A stretch of 23,980 bases of DNA from Sandaracinaceae bacterium (GCA_025056955.1 JANWYL010000013.1:1-23980), one strand, 5' to 3'. Positions 7,284 to 15,743 are shown, numbered from the stretch's first letter. Program-made: numbers and translations. The notes: generated by a model from the letters alone, not told the origin.

Positions 7284-9032
7284 GTGCCGAAGGGAAAATG
7301 GAGCGGGTTGGGCTTTTGTGTGGGGGTAATGCTTTGTGTTGCTTGTTCATCGAAAGGGTGCACAAAGGGTGTCCTTCCTTCACCTTCATTGGGCTTGACT
7401 CAAGGTGAAACCCAATCTGATTTGGCTAGGGTAAAAAGGGATCCCACATCCCTTCTTCCCCATAGAATCGGTACAAACCTTGACTTTCCCGTCGATTGGT
7501 CGACGGAGATGCCCTTTGTCGATCTCATGCGGACGGGAAGGCCTTGGATTTCAGGCACGCTTGATTCTTTTGATGGAGGCCCCCCGATTGACCTCGATCC
7601 CAATGGTTGGCCTCGTCGCCTGGCTCCTGGCCAGGTGATCCGCACCCTCATGGCGTGGGACATGGACACCCATCCAAAAGGTCGCTACACCGTGCGCTGG
7701 GAGGGGCAGGGGGAGCTTGAGATCCAGGCAGGTCGAATTCCTTCTTTGGCTGAAGCAGGCCGCATCATCGAGCGTTCCCCAGGCCGCCTTGTCTTTGAGA
7801 TCGATCCGAAACGCGACGGCCCTGGCATCGTCCTCAAGATTGTCCGCATTGACGAAAGGGATCCCATAAGAAACATTCGCGTTTTTGTGCCTGGGGGTGT
7901 TTGCGAGGGTGAAAGTGACCGCTACTGCGATGATCGCGAGCCTTGCGATGGGAAACGCTGCATTCCCTTTGAGGAAGCAGGGCAGAGGTTCCACCCACGC
8001 TTTTTGAAGATGATGCGCGACTACGCGCTCATTCGCTTTATGAATTGGGCTGACGAGAACGTGACCCACACGCGGGAGTTTTTGCCGCCCAAGCGGCATT
8101 TTGAGACGAGTTGGGAAAGCCGGGTCAAGTTGGAGGATGCCCAATGGTTTGGGCGGGTGCCAGTTGAGGTGATGATTGAACTCGCCAATGCCGTTCACGC
8201 CGAGCCTTGGCTGACCATCCCGTCTCGGGCCGATGACCACTATGTCAGAATGCTTGGCGCCCTCGTTCGTTCCAAGCTCGATCCTTCCTTGCGCGTTTGG
8301 ATCGAATACTCAAACGAAGTGTGGAACGCGATTTTCCCACAGTACGAATATGCGCTCAAACAGGGAAAAGCCCTTGGCATCGAGGGCGCAGAAGAAGAAA
8401 TCGTCGGTCGCTTCTATGCCAGGAGGTCCCGAGAGGTCCATCGCCTGTTCATTGAAGGCTTTGGTGATGATCCTGAGCGCCCCAAGCGGGTGGTCCGAGT
8501 GCTCGCAAGCCAGGCCGTAAGCCCATGGCGCACCGAGCTCATCCTTGACTTTGAGGACACCTACCGCTTTGGCGATGTGCTTGCAATTGCTCCTTATTTT
8601 GGAGTGACGGTTTCGCCGGAAGAACACGCGAGCTGGAGCCGGCTCTCCATCGATGATTTCTTCGAACGTGCTTTCTCAAAGGATCTTCCTCAGGCCCGTA
8701 AAATGGTTGAGGAACAAGCCCAACTGGCCAAAAAGAGGGGGCTTGTGCTTGTGGCCTATGAAGGTGGGCACCATTATCTTGCCCCAGGAAGCGAAGAGAT
8801 CACTGCGCTTTTTGGCCGCGCGATGCGCGATCCACGCATGGAGACGCTTTACGATGCCTATTTGCGGGCCTTTGAGGAAGGGGGAGGCAGGCTGCTTGTG
8901 CACATGAATGCCTGCTCGAAGGGGGGGATTTTTGGCTTCTGGGGAGCCATCGAATGGCTTGGGCAGCCCATTGAAGAAGCACCCAAACTTCGTGCACTCC
9001 GAAAGGCAAGCGAAAGGACGCGACAAAGGTAG
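7284..9032 (+). CDS. Glycosidase-like lipoprotein (clan GH-A style), family uncertain
   Basis: A GTG start after AGGGCAAAGG gives a 582-residue protein with a lipoprotein-type signal ending MLCVAC (C21 lipidated). An N-terminal beta-rich part (about 60-200) is followed by a barrel-like part with two well-placed glutamates: YSNEVWN (E345), matching the Asn-Glu acid/base motif of clan GH-A, and VAYEGGHH (E493), in the nucleophile position. Between them lie MNWADENVTHTREF and AEPWLTIPSR, also typical of such barrels. I recall similar proteins labelled 'cellulose-binding domain protein' in other genomes, but the substrate is unknown. A 20-residue insert (207-226) has four Cys and several Asp, perhaps a metal or disulfide loop. 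The gene starts 14 bases after tRNA-Gln and stops 59 bases before the aconitase-like gene on the same strand. Confidence 0.7.
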   Translation: MPKGKWSGLGFCVGVMLCVACSSKGCTKGVLPSPSLGLTQGETQSDLARVKRDPTSLLPHRIGTNLDFPVDWSTEMPFVDLMRTGRPWISGTLDSFDGGPPIDLDPNGWPRRLAPGQVIRTLMAWDMDTHPKGRYTVRWEGQGELEIQAGRIPSLAEAGRIIERSPGRLVFEIDPKRDGPGIVLKIVRIDERDPIRNIRVFVPGGVCEGESDRYCDDREPCDGKRCIPFEEAGQRFHPRFLKMMRDYALIRFMNWADENVTHTREFLPPKRHFETSWESRVKLEDAQWFGRVPVEVMIELANAVHAEPWLTIPSRADDHYVRMLGALVRSKLDPSLRVWIEYSNEVWNAIFPQYEYALKQGKALGIEGAEEEIVGRFYARRSREVHRLFIEGFGDDPERPKRVVRVLASQAVSPWRTELILDFEDTYRFGDVLAIAPYFGVTVSPEEHASWSRLSIDDFFERAFSKDLPQARKMVEEQAQLAKKRGLVLVAYEGGHHYLAPGSEEITALFGRAMRDPRMETLYDAYLRAFEEGGGRLLVHMNACSKGGIFGFWGAIEWLGQPIEEAPKLRALRKASERTRQR

Positions 9033-9091
9033 GGTATGCCTGGGTTTTTAGAGGACTTGAGTCCAAAACAAAAGAGGCAAAAAATCAAAGG

Positions 9092-11116
9092 ATGAGTCTT
9101 TCGCAAAGCGTGCGCCTTGAAGGCCGGGTCCTCTTTTTGACCGAGGATTTCGAGCTCCTCCGCAAGCAAATTGAAGGCGAGGACCTCGGAGAAGAGGTGG
9201 TTCGAGACATCATCGATGGGCGGGGTCCGAAGCTCATGGACAACATATCAACCGATGAGATCACCCCGGGGTGGGTGTGTTTTCACTACGACCAAACCCT
9301 TGGCCAATACGCTTACGTCGGCTTGCGAGGCGGTCGGGTGCAGCCAGGGGACATCGCAGGGGGGGGCTTTCAGGCCATTGTGAGCGGCCAATCAAAGGGG
9401 TGCGGCTCTTCGCGCGAGCAAGCCCCATACAGCGAATTTGCTGCAGGCATTCGTTTCGTTTTTGCGCGAAGCATCGAAAAGATCTACGGCCAAAACTGCC
9501 AAAACATCGGGCTTTTGATTTCAACTGATTTCGAGCTTCTCCGGCGCTTGCTTCGAAAAGAGGCGATTCCCCTTGAGGAGTTCTTGCATGGCCTTGACCC
9601 GATAAGCAAAGAGATTGTCCGCGCAGGAGGGCTTTTCGCCTATAACCGTAAGCGCCTCGAAGGCACGCTGAGCCCGCCACCGATTCAGACCCGCTCGCGC
9701 CCCATGACCATGGTCGAGCACATCATCGCAGCGCACGCGGTGACGGATGCAAAGCGAGGTTGCCTTGGCGTCGAAGCGGTGCGGCCAGGCGATGCCCTCT
9801 TTGTGCGGACAGATGTGCGCTTTAGCCATGAATATGTGACGCCCATGGCCGAAGCGCTTTTTGTGGAGGCGCTTGGCAAAGATGCCAAAATCCGTGAGCC
9901 AGAGAGCGTGTTTCTTTTTCGCGATCACTTGACCTTTTTAGATGAAGTGATGAGCCCCAAACACCGGGCGATGGGGCTTCTTGAAAAAGCCAACCACCTG
10001 GCAGAGGCTCAAAACGCCTTTGCGCGCAAGCACGCTCTCAAACTGTACGGTGAACTGCCTCGCGGAGCTGACGGGCGTTCCCAAGGGTCTGAAGCGATCT
10101 GCCACAATGCCGTCCTTGAAGAAATCGCCTTGCCAGGTCAGGTGGTCGTTGGAAGCGATAGCCACACCTGCATGGCCGGTGCAGTGGGTGCCCTGGCTTT
10201 TGGGATCGGTGCAACTGATATGGCCAACGCTTGGCTGACCCAAGACGTGCGGGTGCGGGTACCGGAAACGCTGCGCATTGTCCTTGAAGGCCGCTTGGGT
10301 GAAGGGGTGACGGCCAAAGACGTGATGCTCCATCTTTTGAGCCAGCCCTTCTTCCGCACAGCCAAGGGAATCGGCAAAGTGCTCGAGTTTCAAGGCCCAG
10401 GTCTCGAGACCCTCCCCATGGACGAACTCGCAACCCTTACCAACATGGCAGTCGAGGCGGGAGGGTTTACGGGCATCCTCGAGCCCACAGAGGCGGTAAT
10501 CGCCTATCTCAAAGAAATGCGAGGCCTTTCGGAGGAGGCCATCCGAAGCCGCATCGTTCGAAGCGATCCGAACGCTGAATACTTCGAGACCTTTGTGGTT
10601 GATCTCGCCAAAGTCCCCGTCATGGTTGCGACACCAGGAGATCCGCGAAACGGTGTGGACATCTCTGAGCTCAAAGAGCAAATCCCCATCAACATCGCCT
10701 ATGGTGGCTCTTGCACCGGTGGCAAGCGAAGGGATATGGACCTCTACGCAATGGTCATCGCCAAGGCCTTGGCCCGGGGGAGGAGGGTGCCACCTCATGT
10801 GCGGGCTTTCATTCAGTTTGGGAGCCAGCGGATCCGCCGCTATGCAGAGGCCAAGGGTTATGTGGCGCTTTTTGAGGCCGCAGGGATTCAGCTCCTTGGC
10901 CCAAGTTGCGGAAGTTGTATTGCCGCAGGCCCAGGGGTGAGCACCCACCCTGACGAAATCACAATCAGTGCAATCAATCGCAACTTTCCTGGTCGCTCAG
11001 GCCCAGGGCGCGTCTACCTGGCAAGCCCCCTCACCGTTGCAGCAAGTGCAATTGCGGGATACATCGTTGATCCTCGCCGCTTTCTCGAAGAGCTCGATTG
11101 CGGAGGTTGGGTGTGA
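9092..11116 (+). CDS. Aconitase-superfamily hydro-lyase, swivel domain first (LeuD-LeuC type fusion)
   Basis: Aconitase-family enzymes isomerise hydroxy-acids by dehydration and rehydration at a [4Fe-4S] cluster. Residues about 46-145 form the LeuD-like swivel domain: LMDNISTDEITPG, GQSKGCGSSREQAPYSEFAAGI (GCGSSRE at 103-109) and CQNIGLLIS. Residues about 205-674 are the LeuC-like catalytic part: VRFSHEYVTPMAEALF, FLFRDHLTF, EAICHNAVLEE, VVGSDSHTCMAGAVGALAFG, GGSCTGGKRRDMDLYA, GPSCGSCIAAGPG and ISAINRNFPGR. Cluster cysteines are C541, C606 and C609. Ordinary LeuC and LeuD are separate, and AcnA has the swivel last; the order here recalls AcnB without its HEAT domain. The substrate (isopropylmalate, homoaconitate or other) cannot be told. 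No leuB or leuA is nearby. Family and cluster are firm; the specific reaction is open. Confidence 0.85.
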   Translation: MSLSQSVRLEGRVLFLTEDFELLRKQIEGEDLGEEVVRDIIDGRGPKLMDNISTDEITPGWVCFHYDQTLGQYAYVGLRGGRVQPGDIAGGGFQAIVSGQSKGCGSSREQAPYSEFAAGIRFVFARSIEKIYGQNCQNIGLLISTDFELLRRLLRKEAIPLEEFLHGLDPISKEIVRAGGLFAYNRKRLEGTLSPPPIQTRSRPMTMVEHIIAAHAVTDAKRGCLGVEAVRPGDALFVRTDVRFSHEYVTPMAEALFVEALGKDAKIREPESVFLFRDHLTFLDEVMSPKHRAMGLLEKANHLAEAQNAFARKHALKLYGELPRGADGRSQGSEAICHNAVLEEIALPGQVVVGSDSHTCMAGAVGALAFGIGATDMANAWLTQDVRVRVPETLRIVLEGRLGEGVTAKDVMLHLLSQPFFRTAKGIGKVLEFQGPGLETLPMDELATLTNMAVEAGGFTGILEPTEAVIAYLKEMRGLSEEAIRSRIVRSDPNAEYFETFVVDLAKVPVMVATPGDPRNGVDISELKEQIPINIAYGGSCTGGKRRDMDLYAMVIAKALARGRRVPPHVRAFIQFGSQRIRRYAEAKGYVALFEAAGIQLLGPSCGSCIAAGPGVSTHPDEITISAINRNFPGRSGPGRVYLASPLTVAASAIAGYIVDPRRFLEELDCGGWV

Positions 11117-11166
11117 GCGCGACGCGGGAATTTGGTGAAGGTGGGTGTAAGGAAAAGGTGCAGCCG

Positions 11167-11514
11167 ATGCATGCTCAAGTAAAGAGGTGGATCATTCTTT
11201 TGGTTTTCGTTGGGGCTTTGGGGCATGCAGCTGCTCAAGTGAAAGTCCAGGGCAAAAGGCCTGATTGTGTCAGCGTCCAGGCTTCGGCACGTTTTGATGG
11301 GGTGGGGTTTAGCCACTGGGTGATCCTCCAAAACACCTGTCCTTGGCCGGTCGAATGCCAGGTGTCAACCAATGTTGCTCCATCTCCAACCTTGGCCAGA
11401 CTGGCTGCAGGTGAGCGGAAAGAAATCAACACCTTTTTGAGCTCACCGCCCTCAACCTTCGAGGCAAAAGTTGATTGCAGTCAGGTTGTGGAAAAAAAGA
11501 TGCGCAGAAGGTGA
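11167..11514 (+). CDS. Small secreted four-cysteine protein, unknown function
   Basis: The ATG at 11167, with AAGGTG upstream, gives 115 residues; an earlier in-frame start at 11098 overlaps the preceding gene and has no signal. Residues 1-23 are a clean signal peptide (K6-R7, then WIILLVFVGALG, cut after AAA). The mature part has four Cys (34, 58, 64, 104), suggesting two disulfides, in a beta-rich domain with HWVILQNTCPWPVECQVS. Small one-domain secreted proteins of this kind look typical of the lineage, but I know no function. The last codons read GAA AAA AAG ATG, so an A AAA AAG heptamer lies exactly in frame at 11493-11499. A -1 shift there would replace the last four residues with a 48-residue helical tail ending at 11645. 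Without the shift the stop is TGA at 11512-11514. Confidence 0.7.
   Translation: MHAQVKRWIILLVFVGALGHAAAQVKVQGKRPDCVSVQASARFDGVGFSHWVILQNTCPWPVECQVSTNVAPSPTLARLAAGERKEINTFLSSPPSTFEAKVDCSQVVEKKMRRR
11493..11499 (+). promoter_or_regulatory. Possible -1 ribosomal frameshift site, A AAA AAG
   Basis: The heptamer has the same sequence and codon phase as the slippery site of E. coli dnaX. A 6-bp inverted repeat, ATGAGG (11515-11520) with CCTCAT (11540-11545), starts 15 bases after it, which is farther than the usual stimulatory spacing. It may only be a homopolymer run. Confidence 0.3.
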
Positions 11515-11564
11515 ATGAGGACACCAATTTGGGCCAAGCCCTCATGACCGGAATGGCCAAAGAA

Positions 11565-12290
11565 TTAGCCAAAAAGTTCTTGAAAGAGGTCTGGGTGAAA
11601 GAGTTGAATTGCCTTTTCCGCATGGCTTTCCCACCCCCGATTTGAGGCAGGGTTGGCAGGGCTTGGGTGAGGGATCAAGGTGACCTTCGATGGGTTAAAA
11701 AGCTTCCTTATGCGCTCAAACACAAATTTGCCAACACCTATCACCCATGCAGGTTGGAGGCAATCGATCAAGGTGATGATGGAATGATCGCAAATCTCAA
11801 AGAGTTGGAAGCGTGCTTTTCCTCGAAGGCGATCAGGAGTGAGGTTGCGGCCATTGGCATCGAAGAAGGCAAGAGGACACCAGTTCCACACCAGCGCTTT
11901 TGAGAAGAAGGTGTGAGGGTTAGGGTGATGCTTGCGGATCCAGCCCCAAAAGCGCCTTCCTGAAATTTCAGGGCGTCGGCAGGCAAAACCAAGGACAGGG
12001 CGCTTAGGGTGTATGTGGGGTGGAGCACTGATTCGGGCGTTAATCCCAAGGTATTCCCGCACCATGTGGACATCACCAAAGGGGATCCCGCTTTGCACCA
12101 TGCCAAAAGGGCCAGGGTTAAGCCCCACAAAGAGCACGCGTTTTGGTAGGGTGCCATAGCGTTCAAAATAGAGCACCCTCGCATGGTGGGCGTAGGTGAG
12201 AGGGTTATAAACGCAGGCCACAGGGGGGTCCCAGCGCAAATCAGAAAGAGAGGCGCTCAAGGCGCGGTCAAGCTCAACCAAGGGGCTCAT
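11565..12290 (-). CDS. SMUG1-like uracil-DNA glycosylase
   Basis: SMUG1-type glycosylases remove uracil and some oxidised pyrimidines from DNA, starting base-excision repair. The 241-residue protein has both signature motifs: motif 1 GLNPGPFGMVQSGIPFGDV (56-74), with the catalytic-site Asn at 58, and motif 2 HPSPANPASNRGW (208-220), with the conserved His at 208. The middle contains the SMUG1-like SGRRFWGWIRKH and VWNWCPLAFFD. Length fits the family, and bacterial SMUG1 is known from Geobacter, consistent with this lineage. The ATG overlaps the amidase TGA as ATGA (12287-12290), implying translational coupling. The gene is third in an aldo/keto reductase - amidase - SMUG1 operon. Its last 27 codons lie antisense to the possible frameshift tail of the small secreted protein gene. 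Confidence 0.92.
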   Translation of the reverse strand: MSPLVELDRALSASLSDLRWDPPVACVYNPLTYAHHARVLYFERYGTLPKRVLFVGLNPGPFGMVQSGIPFGDVHMVREYLGINARISAPPHIHPKRPVLGFACRRPEISGRRFWGWIRKHHPNPHTFFSKALVWNWCPLAFFDANGRNLTPDRLRGKARFQLFEICDHSIITLIDCLQPAWVIGVGKFVFERIRKLFNPSKVTLIPHPSPANPASNRGWESHAEKAIQLFHPDLFQELFG

Positions 12291-13948
12291 GGCTCGAAGG
12301 TGTCAAAGCAAACCCGGGGGCGAGGGGCCTGGCTTGCGCCAATCCGCTCGAGGTGGGCCATCACTTGGAGCACCGTGGCTTCGTCCCAGGCATCTGCAAT
12401 GAACTGAAGCCCAACGGGGAGGCCTTGGGAATCGGTGCCAACTGGGGCAGTGCCAGCAGGAAGCCCGCAGAGGTTTGCAATGTACACAAAGCGAGAGGCA
12501 TCGGCGAGGGCTTTGGGATCGGCCATTCCTTCTTTGGCTTCGAGGTCTGAGATGGGAGGAGCTCCGCGGACTGTGGTCGGAAGGGCAAGCAGATCGACCT
12601 CGCGGAGGAGTGCAGCCACTTCGCGGCGGAGCCCAGCCCGAAGCCTCTGCGCATCGAGGTAATCATCGGCTTCAAAGGATTCCATCACCCGGCAGAGGAG
12701 GCGAAGGTCGGGGCCCAGGTCTTCCCAAGCGCTTTGACGCAATTCATAGAGGGCTGCGAAGGCTTCAAGGCCGATCGTCATGTATCCGATGGCTGTGGCA
12801 TGGGGAGCAAATTCAAGGTTGACAGGAATGAGCTTTGCTCCCTCCGACTCGAGGGCGCGCAAGGCATCGCGGCATGCAGAGGCCACTTGCGCTTCGGCCG
12901 CATCGATTTCGTCTTCGAGGACACCGATCCGAAGGCCTCGAACGCCACGGCGCAAAGCACCCACCAGCCAGCCCCGATCAAAGCCAGGATTGCCATAGGT
13001 CCGTTCGTCTTCAGGATCCTCGCCGCTTGTGGCCTCAAGGAAAACAGCAAGATCGTAGGTCGTAAGCCCAATTGGGCCAACTTGGGCCATCGTGCCGCCA
13101 AATCCCGAGCCTGTTTGAGAAATCCGGCCGAAGGTGGGCTTGATTCCAAAGAGGCCATTGTAGGAGGCAGGGATCCGGATCGAGCCGCCCCCATCTGAGC
13201 CCAATGCCACTGGCACAAGGCGCGTGGCAACGGCCACTGCGGCCCCAGTCGAACTGCCTCCTGCAGCATGGCGGGGATTGATCGCATTGCGGGGAAGCAC
13301 GCGCTGGGCAGAGACCCCAAGGGGCGACATGCCATATTCGGTCATAAGGGAATGGCCGAGCACGACTGCTCCGCCTTCCCGAAGCCAGCGGACCACCGTC
13401 GCGTCGCGTGCTGAAGGATTTGGAGGGCGCTTGAGGCCGAGCGTGGCCCCGCGACCCTCAATGTCGAGCTCTTCTTTGATGGGAAGGGGAACGCCGTCAA
13501 GAGGGCCCAAAGGACGCCCCTCGGCATAGCGCTTCGTGCTTGCTTCGGCGTCTCGACGCGCCTCCTCGGTATTGACAAAGAGCATCGGGTCCATCGAAGG
13601 CTGATGGTGGGCAAGGATCCGAATCCCATCAAAAACCCGCTCAACAAGAAGGCTTGGCGTCGTCCTTTTGCTTCGGAAGGCTTGGATCCAGGCATAGGCG
13701 CCCAACGTGTTCCAGCTGGTGGGAAGCGGTAAATCTTGGCTTGGCCGTGGATGGCTGCGCCGCGCCTGAAGGGGACGCACGTGAAGGGGTAAGGGACCTC
13801 GCAGGCGCTCAGGAAGGGCGCGGGCCGCTTCGATCCCGAGCTCCTTGCGCAAAAAATGCCCAAATCCACGGCGCAGAGGCCCAAAATCCAAAAGGCCAAG
13901 CAGCGTGTGCAGTGCGTTTCCAGAAAGGCGGGGAATTTCCCACTTCAT
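12287..13948 (-). CDS. Amidase signature family enzyme
   Basis: Amidase-signature enzymes hydrolyse amide bonds with a Ser-cisSer-Lys triad. All three residues are present with FAAH-like spacing: K158 in DGVPLPIKEELD, S232 in AAGGSSTGAAVAVA and the nucleophile S256 in GSDGGGSIRIPAS. The 553 residues include about 90 extra N-terminal residues, basic and helical, before the catalytic domain; the conserved end is GLPVGLQFIADAWDEATVLQ. There is no signal peptide, so it is probably cytoplasmic. The family covers GatA, fatty-acid amide, indoleacetamide and other hydrolases; the lack of gatB or gatC nearby argues against GatA. GAGAGG precedes the start. The gene begins 15 bases after the aldo/keto reductase stop and overlaps SMUG1 by four bases. 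The substrate is unknown. Confidence 0.9.
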   Translation of the reverse strand: MKWEIPRLSGNALHTLLGLLDFGPLRRGFGHFLRKELGIEAARALPERLRGPLPLHVRPLQARRSHPRPSQDLPLPTSWNTLGAYAWIQAFRSKRTTPSLLVERVFDGIRILAHHQPSMDPMLFVNTEEARRDAEASTKRYAEGRPLGPLDGVPLPIKEELDIEGRGATLGLKRPPNPSARDATVVRWLREGGAVVLGHSLMTEYGMSPLGVSAQRVLPRNAINPRHAAGGSSTGAAVAVATRLVPVALGSDGGGSIRIPASYNGLFGIKPTFGRISQTGSGFGGTMAQVGPIGLTTYDLAVFLEATSGEDPEDERTYGNPGFDRGWLVGALRRGVRGLRIGVLEDEIDAAEAQVASACRDALRALESEGAKLIPVNLEFAPHATAIGYMTIGLEAFAALYELRQSAWEDLGPDLRLLCRVMESFEADDYLDAQRLRAGLRREVAALLREVDLLALPTTVRGAPPISDLEAKEGMADPKALADASRFVYIANLCGLPAGTAPVGTDSQGLPVGLQFIADAWDEATVLQVMAHLERIGASQAPRPRVCFDTFEP

Positions 13949-13963
13949 CGCATTCTGACCCTC

Positions 13964-14830
13964 TCATCCAATGCGCGCAAGATCTTCCGCATCAAGCACA
14001 AGGGAGAGGCTTCTTACACTCGACTCAATCGAGCTCAGTCGGCTTGCTCCAGGAATGGGCACAACGCAAGGCGATTGCCTGAGGAGCCAGGCCAATGCCA
14101 CTTCTTCGGGCGTGGCACCGTGCTTTTGAGCCACCGCACGAAGGGCAGGATCCTCCGAGATGAGCCTTCTGCCATGGGTTCCACCCACTGGTGCATAGGC
14201 CAAAAAAGCGAGGCCAAGCTCTTCACAGCGCCTCAGGGCCCCATTTCCAATCGCAAAGCGCCGATCCCGCACGTGGAAGCGGTTTTGAACACTCACGATT
14301 GGGGCGACGCGCATTGCCCGGTCAATTTCCTGGGCGTTGACATTTGAGAGGCCGATCGCTTCGATTTTTCCCTCCTCGCGCAATCGGGCAAGCTCTCCAA
14401 CACTCTCTTCGATCGGTACCCGTGGATCAACAGCATGGAGCTGGTAAAGCGCGATGCGCTCGACACCCAGGGCTTTGAGGCTGCGTTCGCAGGCCTCCCG
14501 CAAGCGCTCTGGCCGCGCATCGACAACCCATTCTCCTCTTGGCCGGCGCAGGCCGCCTTTTGTGGCCACAACAACTCCTTTCGCGCTTTGCCCGGCTTCG
14601 GCAAGCGCTCGTGCAATCAAGCGTTCATTATGACCAATATCGCTGTCATCGAGGCAGTAGACATCCGCCGTGTCGATCAAAGTCACCCCAAGCTCGAGCG
14701 CCCTCCGAATCACCGCAATCGATTGCGATTCGGGCGGGCGGCCGGCGAGGGACATCGGCATGGCGCCAAGCCCAATGGCTGAAACCATGCGCCCGGTCGG
14801 GCCAAGCTGACGCTGAGGTAGGGTTTGCAT
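13964..14830 (-). CDS. Aldo/keto reductase
   Basis: This is an NADPH-dependent aldo/keto reductase of normal length (288 residues). The tetrad is complete: D53 and Y58 in LIDTADVYCLDD, K91 in VVATKGG and H132 in LYQLHAVDP. The cofactor end is visible as PIPGASRLSSIESSVRSL. A longer frame begins at 14872, but the ATG at 14830 has GGAGAG six bases upstream and begins MQTLPQRQLGPTGRMVSAIG, matching family N-termini. It is the first gene of the minus-strand operon with the amidase and SMUG1. The sequence between it and tRNA-Asp (14831-15009) must hold its promoter, but I cannot pick a convincing one. Substrate is not predictable; YajO/YhdN-type reductases are the closest general kind. Confidence 0.92.
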   Translation of the reverse strand: MQTLPQRQLGPTGRMVSAIGLGAMPMSLAGRPPESQSIAVIRRALELGVTLIDTADVYCLDDSDIGHNERLIARALAEAGQSAKGVVVATKGGLRRPRGEWVVDARPERLREACERSLKALGVERIALYQLHAVDPRVPIEESVGELARLREEGKIEAIGLSNVNAQEIDRAMRVAPIVSVQNRFHVRDRRFAIGNGALRRCEELGLAFLAYAPVGGTHGRRLISEDPALRAVAQKHGATPEEVALAWLLRQSPCVVPIPGASRLSSIESSVRSLSLVLDAEDLARIG

Positions 14831-14968
14831 CTTGCTCTCCAACCTAGAGGCCTTGGAAGGGCAGGCGCCCAACCAAGAAGCGATGCTTCGAATTTACAAC
14901 TCCCACCCCCCTATGAAAAGCCCGCTACCCTATCCATGCGTGCATGGCCTGTCCTTCAATCATCCCAC

Positions 14969-14998
14969 TTGACAATTCCCTCGAGCGTGGTAGTTAAT
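14969..14998 (+). promoter_or_regulatory. Sigma-70 promoter of tRNA-Asp
   Basis: A perfect TTGACA at 14969-14974 is followed, 18 bases on, by GTTAAT at 14993-14998 (4 of 6 matches to TATAAT). The tRNA begins 11 bases later, giving a very short leader, as expected for a tRNA gene. Confidence 0.65.
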
Positions 14999-15009
14999 TG
15001 CTCACTCCA

Positions 15010-15083
<74 letters not shown>

Positions 15084-15122
15084 CCGCCTCAAGGCTTTCC
15101 GTCCCAAATAGAGGTTCGGGGC

Positions 15123-15743
15123 CTAGGGCTCGACTCCTTTGATTGCTCTATCGCAGTGGAGTCTCCACACATCAAGGGTTGGGTCCGCTTCCGAAAGGGC
15201 TCTTAGTGCACAGGCTCCGAAAAATTCCTGTGCTCGCTTTTCAAGCTGTTTTTGGGTTTCTTGAAGCCCTTTGCAGGGATTACCACAACGGTCAAGCCCT
15301 TTGGACAGCACTTGGGCAGCATGAAGCAGCGTATGCCCCGAGATCGCAAAAATCACAGCACCAAGCCCCTCCTCTTTGGGCGGAAGCTCGCGCAAAATAC
15401 GAAGAAGGCCTTGAAGACCACTTCCCAATTTCTCAAGCCATGTTGCCAACTCTGAGGGTGAGTGCGCTTGAGGTTCCTCCCAAATCGATTTGCAAGTTGT
15501 AAGGGCCTCGCTCAAGGCGGGGTCATCGGGCCGCACGCTCAAAGGAAGCTCAGGCAACTCCAGCGAAGCCAGGCGAACTGGCCTTTGGGAGTGCACATAC
15601 CCAATTTCAGGCTCCCCTTTCAAGCGGCGTGTCGGGAAAGACGGAGCACCACCACACCCAAGGCAGGATGCCAAAGCGCCACAAAGAAGCCAAAGGCCTT
15701 GGTGACAGGGCATCCATTGTGCGCACGCATCAGACGACATCAT
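15123..15743 (-). CDS. Probable lipoprotein, unknown function
   Basis: I do not recognise this 206-residue protein. Near its N-terminus is a hydrophobic stretch GLWLLCGALASC with a good lipobox LASC (C27), followed by a second Cys at 30 and a Gly-rich, flexible start of the mature part. The n-region lacks Lys and Arg, which is poor for a signal peptide; a start at ATG 15713 would shorten it to six residues. The mature part is mostly helical (LQETQKQLEKRAQEFFGAC) with five scattered Cys. No enzyme motif is seen. It lies 40 bases beyond tRNA-Asp on the opposite strand and 47 bases downstream of the next small lipoprotein gene, probably in the same transcript. Confidence 0.55.
   Translation of the reverse strand: MMSSDACAQWMPCHQGLWLLCGALASCLGCGGAPSFPTRRLKGEPEIGYVHSQRPVRLASLELPELPLSVRPDDPALSEALTTCKSIWEEPQAHSPSELATWLEKLGSGLQGLLRILRELPPKEEGLGAVIFAISGHTLLHAAQVLSKGLDRCGNPCKGLQETQKQLEKRAQEFFGACALRALSEADPTLDVWRLHCDRAIKGVEP

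Noticed and set aside
9938..10948. Long minus-strand open frame (336 codons) inside the aconitase-like gene
   Set aside because: It is antisense to an intact enzyme with full motifs, and its product has no domain or normal composition.
12734..13198. Plus-strand open frame of 154 codons
   Set aside because: It is antisense to the amidase and has no recognisable feature.
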